Source: Ichthyophonus hoferi
Taxonomy: Eukaryota; Opisthokonta; Ichthyosporea; Ichthyophonida; Ichthyophonidae
Direction: 5' to 3'
Assembly (NCBI GenBank): GCA_002751075.1
Contig: NAOQ01000373.1
Location: forward strand, 51,400-63,915
Length of the DNA stretch: 12,516 nt
Every line of letters begins with the position of its first letter. Position 1 is the first letter of the stretch. Under the pieces are notes generated by a model. The model was not told the DNA's origin, ran no database searches, and saw only the letters and a program-made list of their open reading frames with translations. Shown here piece after piece: positions 1 to 8,425 of the stretch. The position numbers and the translations under genes are program-made.

Positions 1-1
1 T

Positions 2-121
2 AGTAAAAGTGATAATAGAGATAGTAATAAAATTATTATTCCTCGTAAGCAAGATAGTCGCAATAGCCGCAATAATAGCAATAGTAATGGTAACAATGAT
101 AGTGATAATATAATAATATAA
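2..121. repeat. Degenerate AAT/AGT trinucleotide tract
   Basis: Imperfect AAT/AGT/GAT triplets. The plus strand reads through as Ser/Asn/Asp-rich without a stop until 119-121. It lies where the next intron of the minus-strand EH gene is expected, so an intronic microsatellite is preferred over coding. Confidence 0.5.
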
Positions 122-246
122 CAGGATAATAGTATATCTAATAAGATAGTATATATATAGATTTAACACTGGAGAACCACACAGACGAAAGCACAAACCA
201 CATACAAAAGTAATATACTTGCATACAAACTAAACTATTAAAATAT
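122..246. other. Intronic AT-rich DNA at left edge
   Basis: Presumed intron 5 of the EH gene. An acceptor-like TTCTCCAG occurs on the minus strand near 170, but all frames after it meet stops quickly. No exon is called. Confidence 0.4.
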
Positions 247-268
247 AATTAATTAATTAATTAATTAA
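247..268. repeat. (AATT)n microsatellite abutting exon 5 donor
   Basis: About five perfect AATT units directly follow the minus-strand donor GTTAATT, so the 5' splice site is itself part of the repeat. Confidence 0.8.
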
Positions 269-269
269 C

Positions 270-397
270 CTGATTGTTAGATTTAATAAGCTCGGCTGGC
301 AGTTGTGATGGGAGTGGCAGACCATTCTCCATTCCTTTTACTAGGTGCATAGCCAATCTAAAGTCAGATAGATTCATACTTCCATTTTGACTTGTAT
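270..397 (-). CDS. EDE1: EH-protein exon 5 (end of EH2)
   Basis: A 128-base exon: AT completing Asp182, then 42 codons (residues 183-224). It holds the EF-hand loop TSQNGSMNLSDF, the exit helix RLAMHLVKGM, and the usual post-EH tail with LPSQLPAELIKS. Acceptor is TATACAG| (399-398). The donor CAG|GTTAAT (269) is weak and starts an (AATT)n run. The next exon lies outside the window. Confidence 0.85.
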
Positions 398-3174
398 CTG
401 TATAAGTATTTTAATATGTTAATAATATGTTAATAATATCTACTCCTTTTACTAGGTGTATAGCTAATCTAAATTCAGATATATTCATGCTTCCATTTTT
501 ATTTGTATCTACATAGTATTTTAATATATAAGTAAGGGTGCGGTTGAAAAATATAAATGATTGGTAGTGAGATGAAAAAAAAAAATGGGACAGAAGTTTC
601 CATATACTAATAGTTCTATGACTGGTAAATAAGAATGGAAGCATGTATCTTAATTCATTCGGTTTGAATATGTATAATATCATTTTTATTTTATATATTA
701 GATTATATTGTATGGTATTATATATAATATTATATTATACTGTATTGAATTGTATTAGATTAGAGCATATTATATTATACTATATTAGATTATATTGTAT
801 GAATTATATTATATAGTAGTATATTATATTATTATATATTATAATGTGTAAACTATATTCTATTATTTTATAGTAAGATATCAGATTATAATAAAAACAT
901 ACCCATATACCCTCCCCAAATGAGATAATATTTATTGTTTTGGAATAAATAAGTATATATAGGTAAGTCAACAGTTTTTTATATACATACCTATATAAAT
1001 AAAGAGGTTATCGTATATATATGGTGTTAGACATATAATTATATATAAAATACACATAAGTTTAGTATATATAGAGATATTATAATATAATATAATATAT
1101 ATACGGCATTGAATATATATGCATATATCTCTATATATGATATAAGACATACACTTACATAAATAAAAATACGTAGGTTAGCATATATATATATCTCTTT
1201 TTTTTTCGTTTTTATTCAAATAGGCATATTTAAAGCTTGTATTTTGATAAACTATATATCACATACCGGCCAACTGCCATATCGCACCCAATTGTTGTAT
1301 TGAAAGACTTGATTTCATTAGTTCCTGGTAAATCCATGAAAACAGTGTTAGTAATCTAGCCTTTTGATGGTACACGTGTCTTGACTACTATTGTTGTTGT
1401 TATTTGTAGTAGTATTACTATTGGTGTTATTATTATCATTATTTTTAATATTATAGTACACTATATTATAATATACTATACTATACGATACTACACTATA
1501 CTATATTATACTGTACTGTACTGTATTATATTATACTATACTATACTATACTATACTACACTATACCATACTATACTATACTATACTGCACTATATTATA
1601 CTACACTATACTATACTACACTATACTATACTACACTATACTATACTACACTATACTGTACTATATTATACTACACTATATTATACCATGCTACACTATA
1701 CTATACTATACTATACTGTATTATACTATACTATACTATGCTATACGACAATATACGATAATATACTACACTATACTATACTATATTGTACTATACTATA
1801 CTATACTATATTGTATGTACTGTACTATACTATACTATAATATACGATACTACACTATACTATACTATACCATACTATACTACATAATAATACAATCATA
1901 CATGTTCCAGCACTTTATGGCATGATATTATATTAAATTATACTCTATTATATCACAAGAAATCATAAAACATCACATTACACATATGGCAATATAAATA
2001 GAAGCACATATACATATAATCCCTCCCTCCCCTTCCTTACCCCTTTCACTTTATTCCCCAACAACACGCCTTTAACAGGCTGCAGTGATTGGAAGAGCTG
2101 GTCGTACTTTGCCTTCTCCAACGACGTCATAGCCCAACCACTACCGGTGCTTACTGGTTTAGACGGTCCGGACAATCCCCCTTTACTCATTGGTGATTGG
2201 TCCTGACCTAAATTAGGTAAACCTATCCCGGGAATATTAATGGCAGCCAAGCTAGGCTCCTTTCCTGATTGGGCGACAGCAATCAGCTTGAGCGCGGTAA
2301 AGAATTGCGATTGTGTAAGATAGCCGACCTGCTGGGTGTCTGCTATCTGCCAGATCTGTCAGGGTGTTGAATGATTGGTGTAGAGTTAGATTAATAGTGT
2401 GTAGAAAAATAATGTAAAGTATATAGAACATAAATTAGAGAATAGTTGGGAGATGAAAATAATAATTAATATTTCATTAATATTTAATTGTTTATTTATA
2501 GTAGGTTGAAATAAATAAGGCGGATATCATTCAATCAAATCTGTACATTTTTTCGCGGAGAAAAATGCATCAGTTTAAATTGGCTAATAACCAGATTAAT
2601 GTATGCATATATGATTAGTAAACTATACCTGTCTGTGTTTATATGTTTAAGGCTCTATATGCATCAACACACATGTGTGTATATATATAACCAATAAGAC
2701 TACCCACCTTCTGTAGCGTAGGTCTCGGGATATTGGCTCTGCTAAATATAGGTAGAGCTAGCGCACCACTCACTTGCCCCATATTGCTGGGATCCGCTTC
2801 ATTATAAATAGATTTGTAAAGCTGTAATTATGATTGGACGGATGGATAATTAGGGTTATATATGTGGGTATATATAGAAACAGGCATACATAAAAACATA
2901 TATATATATATTCATATAAACATCCATATATAGATCCGTAAATATATATATATATATATATATATAAACATACACATATACACACATATAGATATAGATA
3001 TAGATATAGATATACAAATACATATAGTGATAGATATAAATAATAAATATAGATAAAGAATAAGATGTAAATATAGATATAGATATACACTTATAACAAT
3101 AATGAAATATAAATCACCTGTAGTTCCTCAGGTCTAAGGGTCAACCCGCCAGGGTTATTACCAACGAAAGCCAT
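270..3174 (-). CDS. EDE1: Ede1/Eps15-family EH-domain endocytic scaffold, 5' part (5 exons)
   Basis: Joined exons 3174-3118, 2821-2708, 2355-2041, 1324-1267 and 397-270 give 224 residues with no stop. Introns are 296, 352, 716 and 869 bp, all GT-AG. Introns 1-3 are phase 0 and intron 4 is phase 1. EH1 (about 13-108) contains IWQIADTQQVGYL, with the pocket Trp at 59. EH2 (131-220) runs from GWAMTSLEKAKYDQLF to IWQLAD (Trp178) and DTSQNGSMNLSDFRLAMHL. These Trp residues form the NPF-peptide pocket in known EH domains. The EH2 EF-hand loop keeps acidic residues at positions 1 and 12, while the EH1 loop ends in Gln, so calcium binding is likelier in EH2. Family members are early endocytic adaptors at the plasma membrane. 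Two N-terminal EH domains at this spacing fit Ede1 or Eps15; intersectin is less likely. A third EH domain, coiled coil and C-terminus would lie beyond the left edge. Confidence 0.85.
411..521 (-). pseudogene. Diverged tandem copy of EH exon 5 (5' half) with its own acceptor
   Basis: The 111-bp segment matches the next 111 bp in transcript direction. Over the first 70 exon bases there are 9 differences (61/70 identical). Its acceptor (TATGTAG|AT, exon start 508) has the same phase as the real exon. It reads DTNKNGSMNISEFRLAIHL, every change being conservative, then runs to a stop with no good donor at the expected place. Most changes are toward A, as under AT-biased drift. It is most likely a decayed duplicate, but use as an alternative, chain-ending exon cannot be excluded. 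Confidence 0.75.
690..862. repeat. ATTATATTGTAT-type AT-rich tract in EH intron 4
   Basis: Imperfect copies of TATATTATAC and ATTAGATTATATTGTA fill this part of intron 4. No coding potential was seen. The rest of intron 4 (530-690 and 862-1266) is ordinary AT-rich DNA. Confidence 0.7.
1267..1324 (-). CDS. EDE1: EH-protein exon 4 (middle of EH2)
   Basis: A 58-base exon encoding ELMKSSLSIQQLGAIWQLA plus the first base (G) of the next codon. Acceptor is TTACCAG| (1326-1325) and donor is CCG|GTATGT (1266). The lone G plus AT from exon 5 makes GAT, the first Asp of the EH2 calcium loop. This exact fit supports both boundaries. Confidence 0.86.
1452..1886. repeat. (TATAC)n pentanucleotide satellite in EH intron 3
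   Basis: About 435 bp built from CTATA units with variants CTACA, CTGTA, CCATA and CGATA. From 1601 to 1660 the order CTACA-CTATA-CTATA recurs with a 15-bp period four times, the last copy changed. The unit has no stop in any plus frame, which explains the long plus-strand ORF there. It lies inside intron 3 of the EH gene. Confidence 0.92.
2021..2043 (-). promoter_or_regulatory. G-quadruplex motif overlapping exon 3 donor
   Basis: On the minus (sense) strand four G-tracts lie at 2043-2040, 2032-2029, 2027-2025 and 2023-2021, with loops of 7, 1 and 1 bases. The first tract includes the last exon bases and the G of the 5' splice site GTAAGG. The motif fits the usual G3+N1-7 rule. Folding and function are inferred. 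Confidence 0.6.
2041..2355 (-). CDS. EDE1: EH-protein exon 3 (end of EH1, linker, start of EH2)
   Basis: One hundred and five codons between acceptor CTGACAG| (2357-2356) and donor GGG|GTAAGG (2040). It encodes residues 58-162. These cover the second EF-hand of EH1 (IWQIADTQQVGYLTQSQF), a Gly/Pro/Ser linker of about 22 residues, and the first half of EH2 (GWAMTSLEKAKYDQLFQSL). The exon is clearly more GC-rich than its introns. Confidence 0.9.
2708..2821 (-). CDS. EDE1: EH-protein exon 2 (first half of EH1)
   Basis: Thirty-eight codons between acceptor TTACAG| (2823-2822) and donor AAG|GTGGGT (2707). It encodes residues 20-57, starting LYKSIYNEADPSNMGQVSG, the first helix-loop-helix of EH1, and ending NIPRPTLQK. 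Phase is 0 at both ends. Confidence 0.85.
2886..3085. repeat. (TA)n and (GATATA)n tracts in EH intron 1
   Basis: TA-rich runs near 2897-2910 and 2940-2966, then about four GATATA units near 2989-3013 and again near 3075-3087, all within intron 1. They account for the Tyr/Ile-rich minus-strand ORF here. Confidence 0.85.
3118..3174 (-). CDS. EDE1: EH-protein exon 1 with start codon
   Basis: Nineteen codons, from ATG at 3174-3172 (MAFVGNNPGGLTLRPEELQ) to donor CAG|GTGATT at 3117. The start was chosen because the LTLRPEEL segment is the usual lead-in to a first EH domain. The frame joins exon 2 in phase 0. Sequence upstream of the ATG is simple-repeat DNA with no obvious further coding. Confidence 0.78.
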
Positions 3175-3244
3175 CGTATTGCTAACAACTCACCACTGCT
3201 AGTAGATCTTATAGGTAAGGTATATATAGCATTAGTATATTGAT

Positions 3245-3288
3245 GGTTATAATTAGTGTTTATAATTGGTGGTTATAATTAGTGTTTA
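3245..3288. repeat. Direct repeat of 18 bp, period 26
   Basis: GGTTATAATTAGTGTTTA occurs at 3245-3262 and 3271-3288. It lies about 70-115 bp upstream of the EH-gene ATG, where a promoter or 5' UTR would be expected. Confidence 0.8.
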
Positions 3289-3326
3289 CAATAGGTGTAT
3301 GTGTTTATATGGAAGTGAGTATGCTG

Positions 3327-3870
3327 TATGTGTGTGTGTGTGTGAGTATACCAAACGGTATTAGTGTGTTTGCTTACTTGTATTCTTATCCCTGTGTATG
3401 GGTGTATGCTAATGTTCGCAGGAGAATAAACAAGTATGTGGGGGTAGGGGTAGGGGTACGTGTGCGACTAGGAGTAAGTGTAGGTGTACGCATATGTGTA
3501 AATGTTGGTGTAGATGTATGTGAATGTGTATGACTGCATTTAGTTTTATATAATAATTAGCGTGTGTATATTTTTCTTCATTGATTACTAGAAACTTGTT
3601 GCTTTTTTAGCCTATAAACGTATCTCTGCCGAGGAAAAAATGCACAATTCTTTTAGGTTATATAATTATATTTGTATTTAAAATACATGTTTTGTACTTG
3701 TACTGCTATAGGTACAGGTGTATAAATAGACAGAATATATGGCTATATATATGTATGTAAGTATCCTTTTGCGTATATAGGTATGTAAGTGAAGTGTATG
3801 TATTGTATGTATGTATATATGAAAGTGTGTAAGTGTGTATGTGTGTACATGTAAGTGTCTGTACAGGTAA
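3327..3870. repeat. TG-rich simple sequence upstream of the EH gene
   Basis: (GT)n at about 3327-3344, GGGGTA units at about 3438-3462, GTGTA-type sequence to 3532, then GTAT/GTAAGTGT sequence at 3745-3870. On the minus strand this is CA-rich DNA upstream of the EH start. The plus-strand Val/Cys-rich ORF (3282-3533) is a composition artefact. Confidence 0.75.
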
Positions 3871-3945
3871 GTGTAAATAATTGTAAACTATGCAACTCCA
3901 AATGTCCGTGCTATAACAATGTCCCCTCTAACCTTTTCTCTGGTT

Positions 3946-3965
3946 CTTTTGTTGTTCAACAAAAG
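3946..3965. repeat. Perfect 9-bp palindrome arms, 2-bp centre
   Basis: CTTTTGTTG and CAACAAAAG flank TT. A CT-rich run (CCCTCCCTCTCCCCC) follows. The function is unknown. The loop is too short for an ideal RNA hairpin. Confidence 0.6.
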
Positions 3966-3996
3966 TTTTCCCTCCCTCTCCCCCTTTGTTTATATA

Positions 3997-4038
3997 TAAG
4001 CTATATACCTATATACCTATATACCTATATAACTATAT
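3997..4038. repeat. (ACCTATAT)n short tandem repeat
   Basis: Three to four ACCTATAT units, the last degenerating to AACTATAT. Confidence 0.85.
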
Positions 4039-4040
4039 AA

Positions 4041-6649
4041 ACATATATTATTACACTCTGTTTATTTTTCAAATTCCTTCTCCCTAATCTGTTTACCTGT
4101 ATTAATTATTGGCTTTCAAACTTTTCACTATTGTTTTTTAAATTATTTTTAACTCTTGTCTTAATAATTCTAACAAACATAAATATTATTAGTCCTTATT
4201 ATCTCGATTATAAATAACCACTTACCTTAAATATTCATTAGGCTTTAGCCAATCATGGTTTTTTACGTTATTGAAGCCTAAATTTAGATACTTAAATTAC
4301 AGGTATGAAGCCTAAACCCAAGAGTTAATTAAAATTAAAATAAATTGCTTTTTTGTTGAATATGTATATATTGCAACATACATAACATAGGTTAGGATAG
4401 CTATAGTTATAGTTATAACTCAAGTTATAGTTAATTAACGCTAAGTCTATAGGATCAATTATTATTATTCCGTGAGCCTGCATAAAAATTTTATCGCTTT
4501 ATTTTGATTCTCAATCTGCAGTGGCGAGTTACCATTAAAATTAAATCGATATTTCATATTTTAACAAATAGTAACTCTAACGCATACTGTAATTGTCATA
4601 AAATACCTCAGGGAATACATAGAATTGACCATCCAAGATTAGATTTTAATAATATCAAACTACATTGTGATTATATTTATACTATCTTTGTTAGTCTGTA
4701 AATATATTTTGTTTTTATCTTCGTTGCCTTGCAGTATGAATGAAATGATAACTACAGTACAGTTTGGAATCAACAATGCTATACAATACCTTGATTATAT
4801 CTCTAATTAATATTTGACGTCTTTTTAGTTGCCCATATAGGTTGTTGATGAGGAGGGTTAACGCTCTAACACTGGTATATAATAGTCTATTGCATATTTT
4901 GGTTAGTTAACAAGTAAATATTAAAACCAAAAAACAATTATATGAGGAACTGTAAAATAAATTGTCAAACATGGTCTTAAATATTATAAATCATTGAAAA
5001 TTTTAAAACGTTCAAAAGATGTTTATTTTTTAGCTGTGTCTAAGATTGTTAAAACATAAAGCAAAAATAAAATATAGACAATGTTTACTATTGTCCAGGA
5101 GGCCAAAAATACACAGGCATTCTTGTTCTTCCCAACACATAACTGATAATGATATAAAAGACATTATGGTTATAGAACAATTAAGAAAGAAAAATGAGCT
5201 TATTTAGGATAACATTTTCAGTAATCATATAAAACCTTTTTCTGAAGGCCGAACCAGGAAAGCAATTTATTTGGTTAAAATAAAATAAATTTAGAAATCA
5301 ATACAAAAATACTCGTTCACATTTGACTATTTAAAAAAAATTTTAATACTAATTTTGTAAATCGAAAAAACTTTAATTTTCAACAATAAAGCTATTTCTA
5401 ACTTCAATAGTACTGATTATCCACGTTATCACACGGAACCAACGTAGTATATAAACGCTTTAGTGCATTCTGTTTGTATACTTCAGAAAATTCTGAAGCT
5501 GTTAATCATTCAAGATTTAATTTTATTATTCTTCACCCTAGAGACATCTATGACTATGTAAAAGTATTTAGGTTTCTACGTGAATGAAGGATGGTTTCAA
5601 TAAGAAAATATAGCTTAATAGCTTCAATAAACTAATAATTGACATATGATTGTGCCAGTATCAATGATATATAGTAACTGTCAATCTAGTATTAGAATGG
5701 AAATTGATATCAGGAATGTAAATTAGATTTAGATTGCATTTATAAACATTGCTTAAAATATCTATATAACTTGATGGTGTACTGTGTACATTAATACCAT
5801 TTACGTTTTAATAATGACAATTATTGTGCATATTGAGTTATTGAGTTAGCTTATAAATTGGAACCTGATTCGGCATTTTTCTTTTAGAATCTAGTATGTT
5901 ATCATTTTTCCTTTTTGCCTAGAATAAAGATAATTAATCGATTAATTATTTTAATTTTTAATACATCTATAAATCGCTTGCATGCAAATCACCAAAAATG
6001 TCATAACATTGTAAATGATAAATTTTTTCAAGAAGGCAAAAGAGATATTTGCAATGCTGCTATATTTTATTTGTTAATGTCAGACTATGTAATCTGTTAT
6101 ACTACACTTTGCAACACTTTATTGATAATTGCATGTGGTTCGGCAAAAGTATCAATTGTCTCAGTCTTAAAATATAATATTGTTAAATCAGTATCAAGTA
6201 AAACCTCCACTCTGGTATGATTTCCTCCTTTAATATCTGTTTAAATAGTAAAATATAGGGTAAACACGTTGTGTCTTTATCCTAAGCTGTTACCGTAACA
6301 ATGACATATTTTAGGTGGTAACCTAATGGAAACCAAATTAGAAGCCCATGGCAACCACACAATGGTAAATATATAGCAATCTAAATATATATGATGTGAT
6401 GAGACTGAATTCAGATCAAACTGTATACTTAATATGGTATACACAAGTTGATTTCAATCTGAATCATTACTATGTATACAGCATTCCAATATAAAAATAA
6501 ATAAGGAATTTTTATAATGAATTACATTTGTTCCAATAGTATCAATAGAGAGTGAGAAATGCCTAGGGTATACAACCCTTGATCAGGAATTAAAGAAAGT
6601 GGAAGGATAAAGTATATTTTTCATAATAAATCTTTAGGGAATAATTTTA
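4041..6649. other. AT-rich intergenic region, no gene recognised
   Basis: Two small ORFs occur (4504-4701, 65 aa; 5915-6220, 101 aa). Neither matches a family I recognise and neither has clear splice partners. An imperfect palindrome lies at 6406-6466. The stretch separates the divergent EH and TPP1-like genes and may contain eroded transposon DNA, which cannot be shown from sequence alone. Confidence 0.5.
6406..6466. repeat. Imperfect 61-bp palindrome
   Basis: The outer arms TGAATTCAGAT and ATCTGAATCA pair with one bulge. The inner arms AACT/AGTT and GTATAC/GTATAC also pair, around an 8-base centre. It could be a cruciform or the relic of a short inverted-repeat element. No flanking target duplication was established. 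Confidence 0.45.
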
Positions 6650-8010
6650 AAAGGAGGAGGGCGTTTAACTCTACTCAACTGTCATGTGCCCTGAAGCATA
6701 ATATTGCACTAAGCCAGGACGTTACTTCTTCCTTTAATGGACCCCAGACCTCCACACCTTTTGTAGTACACAGGCTTGTCATTTTATTTCTGATACTGAA
6801 TCCAACCCCGCAGACCGTGCCATAGTATGTAAAAATTGAATTCTCCACAAGTCAGAGCACCTTGCCAAGCACTATTGCACCTTTTTTGTGGGTAGTCACA
6901 AAAAAGTAGTTGCCAGTTTTAATGCAACTGATATCAATGAGTGGGCTTTTAAAGAAAATAAAAAATAAAACGAATTTTCGAGACATTATCTGGCGCTTTC
7001 TTCAACCAATACTAGGCAGATTTACTTTAGGCTCATATCCTTTATGAGGAAACAGAAACTCTGTCTTCCTACAGGATATGAATGACTATTGCTTTTCGCC
7101 TAGTCGATTCCCAATATCAACCGCTTGAAAGATGCATAATCACCTCTGCCATCAACATTCTTCACTATTGTTTAGAATACAGAACTTGCTTAGACAACCT
7201 CCAGGTCACGTCAGGTTCAAGGTTGATATTCTTCTCTCTACAATTGCCGTCCTGGATGTCCGCTTTGGACCAGGGCACAAAAGAAAAAATTACACTCGAA
7301 ATGACCAAATCACAACACCATGTGTTCCACATAAAGTTAGTCATAATTCCTGATCAAGAGAGAGACGTCCAATCAGAGACAGGCCGGACGCTAGGACATC
7401 ACTACCTGCTTCATCATGTAAGTTTTATTTCGACCGTACAGATATTGCCCATACCACGTTTGCATGCTCTTTGAATCGCAAGGGTCCCAGCTCCAGAAAA
7501 GCCTTCCCTCCAAAGGTTAAAACCAACCATTTGATTGGTACTACTCATGTAGCTGAAGAGCCACATGTTATGTTCAACATCAATCAAACCAGCAAGGTTA
7601 CCATCAACTTTGCTGCGTTGCTTGCTATCCTACTAAATGCTTTCATCATCGATAGTGGGGCCAGCCGTCATATTTTCAATAATCGTCAGGCATTCCGAGA
7701 CCTCACTCCTGCACATGTTGGCATCACAATGAATACAGGAGAAACTGTCACAGCCACTCAAAAAGGTACCATCCATCCTAGAGCTACGATTGAGGATATA
7801 CCGCATGATATGTCCTCCAACACGTTCTGTATTCAAGTGCAACTGTTTTCAACTTGCTCTCCCTACCATCTCTTCGTGGCCAGGGAGTCACAACCACTTT
7901 TTCTGATGATTTAGTCACAGTTACAGTTAATGATGGTCTATTTCTCACAGGAAAATCTTGTAAAAATATCTATTTGCTGAATGTAAATATTACAAAAAAT
8001 CATACCTAAC
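6650..8010 (+). mobile_element. Ty1/Copia LTR-retrotransposon fossil (broken)
   Basis: This island is more GC-rich than its surroundings. The clearest part (7471-7914) has a Copia-type aspartic protease centre, FIIDSGASRHIFNN, with the DSGA motif at 7651-7662. It is followed, to about 8000, by traces of the pre-integrase region. A zinc-knuckle-like gag end seems to lie at about 7420-7485, and the DNA before it may be older gag sequence. No LTRs, integrase core or reverse transcriptase were recognised. The element is broken in several places and looks old. The left edge is set by base composition only. Confidence 0.7.
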
Positions 8011-8335
8011 GTATGTATAAGATCTATATTTGTTTATTTGGTTTTATTCAACTAATAGTCATTCCCACTTATGGTGCACTATAAACCAGTAACGCAATAA
8101 AGACAAGCCAATAAAGCAGATGATTGGTCCAAATCCAAATTTTGGGGAGATTAAAGGCTCGCATTGATTAATCCATTTTTTACAGTTTAGTTGATGTTTC
8201 ATAATCACATTATGTATATATCAATTTCTGTTTACTCAATATAATATAAAATATAGTAAACATATACTATATAGGTATAGATATGAAGAATTATTATTAA
8301 AATTAATAGTAGATTTAATTTATATTAGTGTAAGT
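8011..8335. other. Non-coding DNA between fossil and TPP1-like gene
   Basis: AT-rich, with no recognised exon. It would contain the promoter or 5' leader of the plus-strand gene, but no convincing TATA element can be singled out in such AT-rich DNA. Confidence 0.4.
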
Positions 8336-8425
8336 ATGACAGATTTTCTACGCAAGCCATGGATAGTAGCTTTTCTTGAAAAAGGTCAGGCTATAAAAAT
8401 AAGTAAACGTGTACAGTTACTACAG
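8336..8425 (+). CDS. ACD: TPP1-like exon 1 with probable start
   Basis: Thirty codons from ATG (8336-8338), MTDFLRKPWIVAFLEKGQAI onward, to donor CAG|GTAAAG (8426). The start is plausible because some TPP1/Tpz1 proteins begin close to the OB fold. An acceptor-like GACAG at 8339-8343 means this could instead be an internal exon. Confidence 0.7.

Noticed and set aside
2-121. Ser/Asn/Asp-rich open frame on the plus strand at the left edge
   Set aside because: Degenerate triplet repeat with no splice or homology support, in the expected intron of the minus-strand gene.
1381-1761. 126-aa plus-strand ORF rich in Leu/Tyr/Thr
   Set aside because: The TATAC unit has no stop in any plus frame, so the ORF is a by-product of the satellite. 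It lies in an intron of the opposite-strand gene.
2770-3090. 106-aa minus-strand Tyr/Ile-rich ORF
   Set aside because: It translates TA and GATATA repeats in EH intron 1, in a frame other than the one exon 2 uses.
3282-3533. 83-aa plus-strand Val/Cys-rich ORF
   Set aside because: Composition artefact of GT-rich simple sequence; no family features.
4504-4701. 65-aa plus-strand ORF with several Cys and His
   Set aside because: No recognised motif spacing, no splice partners, and AT-rich codons; it remains unassigned.
5915-6220. 101-aa plus-strand ORF
   Set aside because: No family recognised. Length and composition are compatible with chance or with eroded transposon DNA.
6578-7358. Exact 15-bp inverted match CTTGATCAGGAATTA (6578-6592) and its complement (7344-7358)
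   Set aside because: It is short, contains a self-palindromic TGATCA core and has no extension, so it was not treated as element ends.
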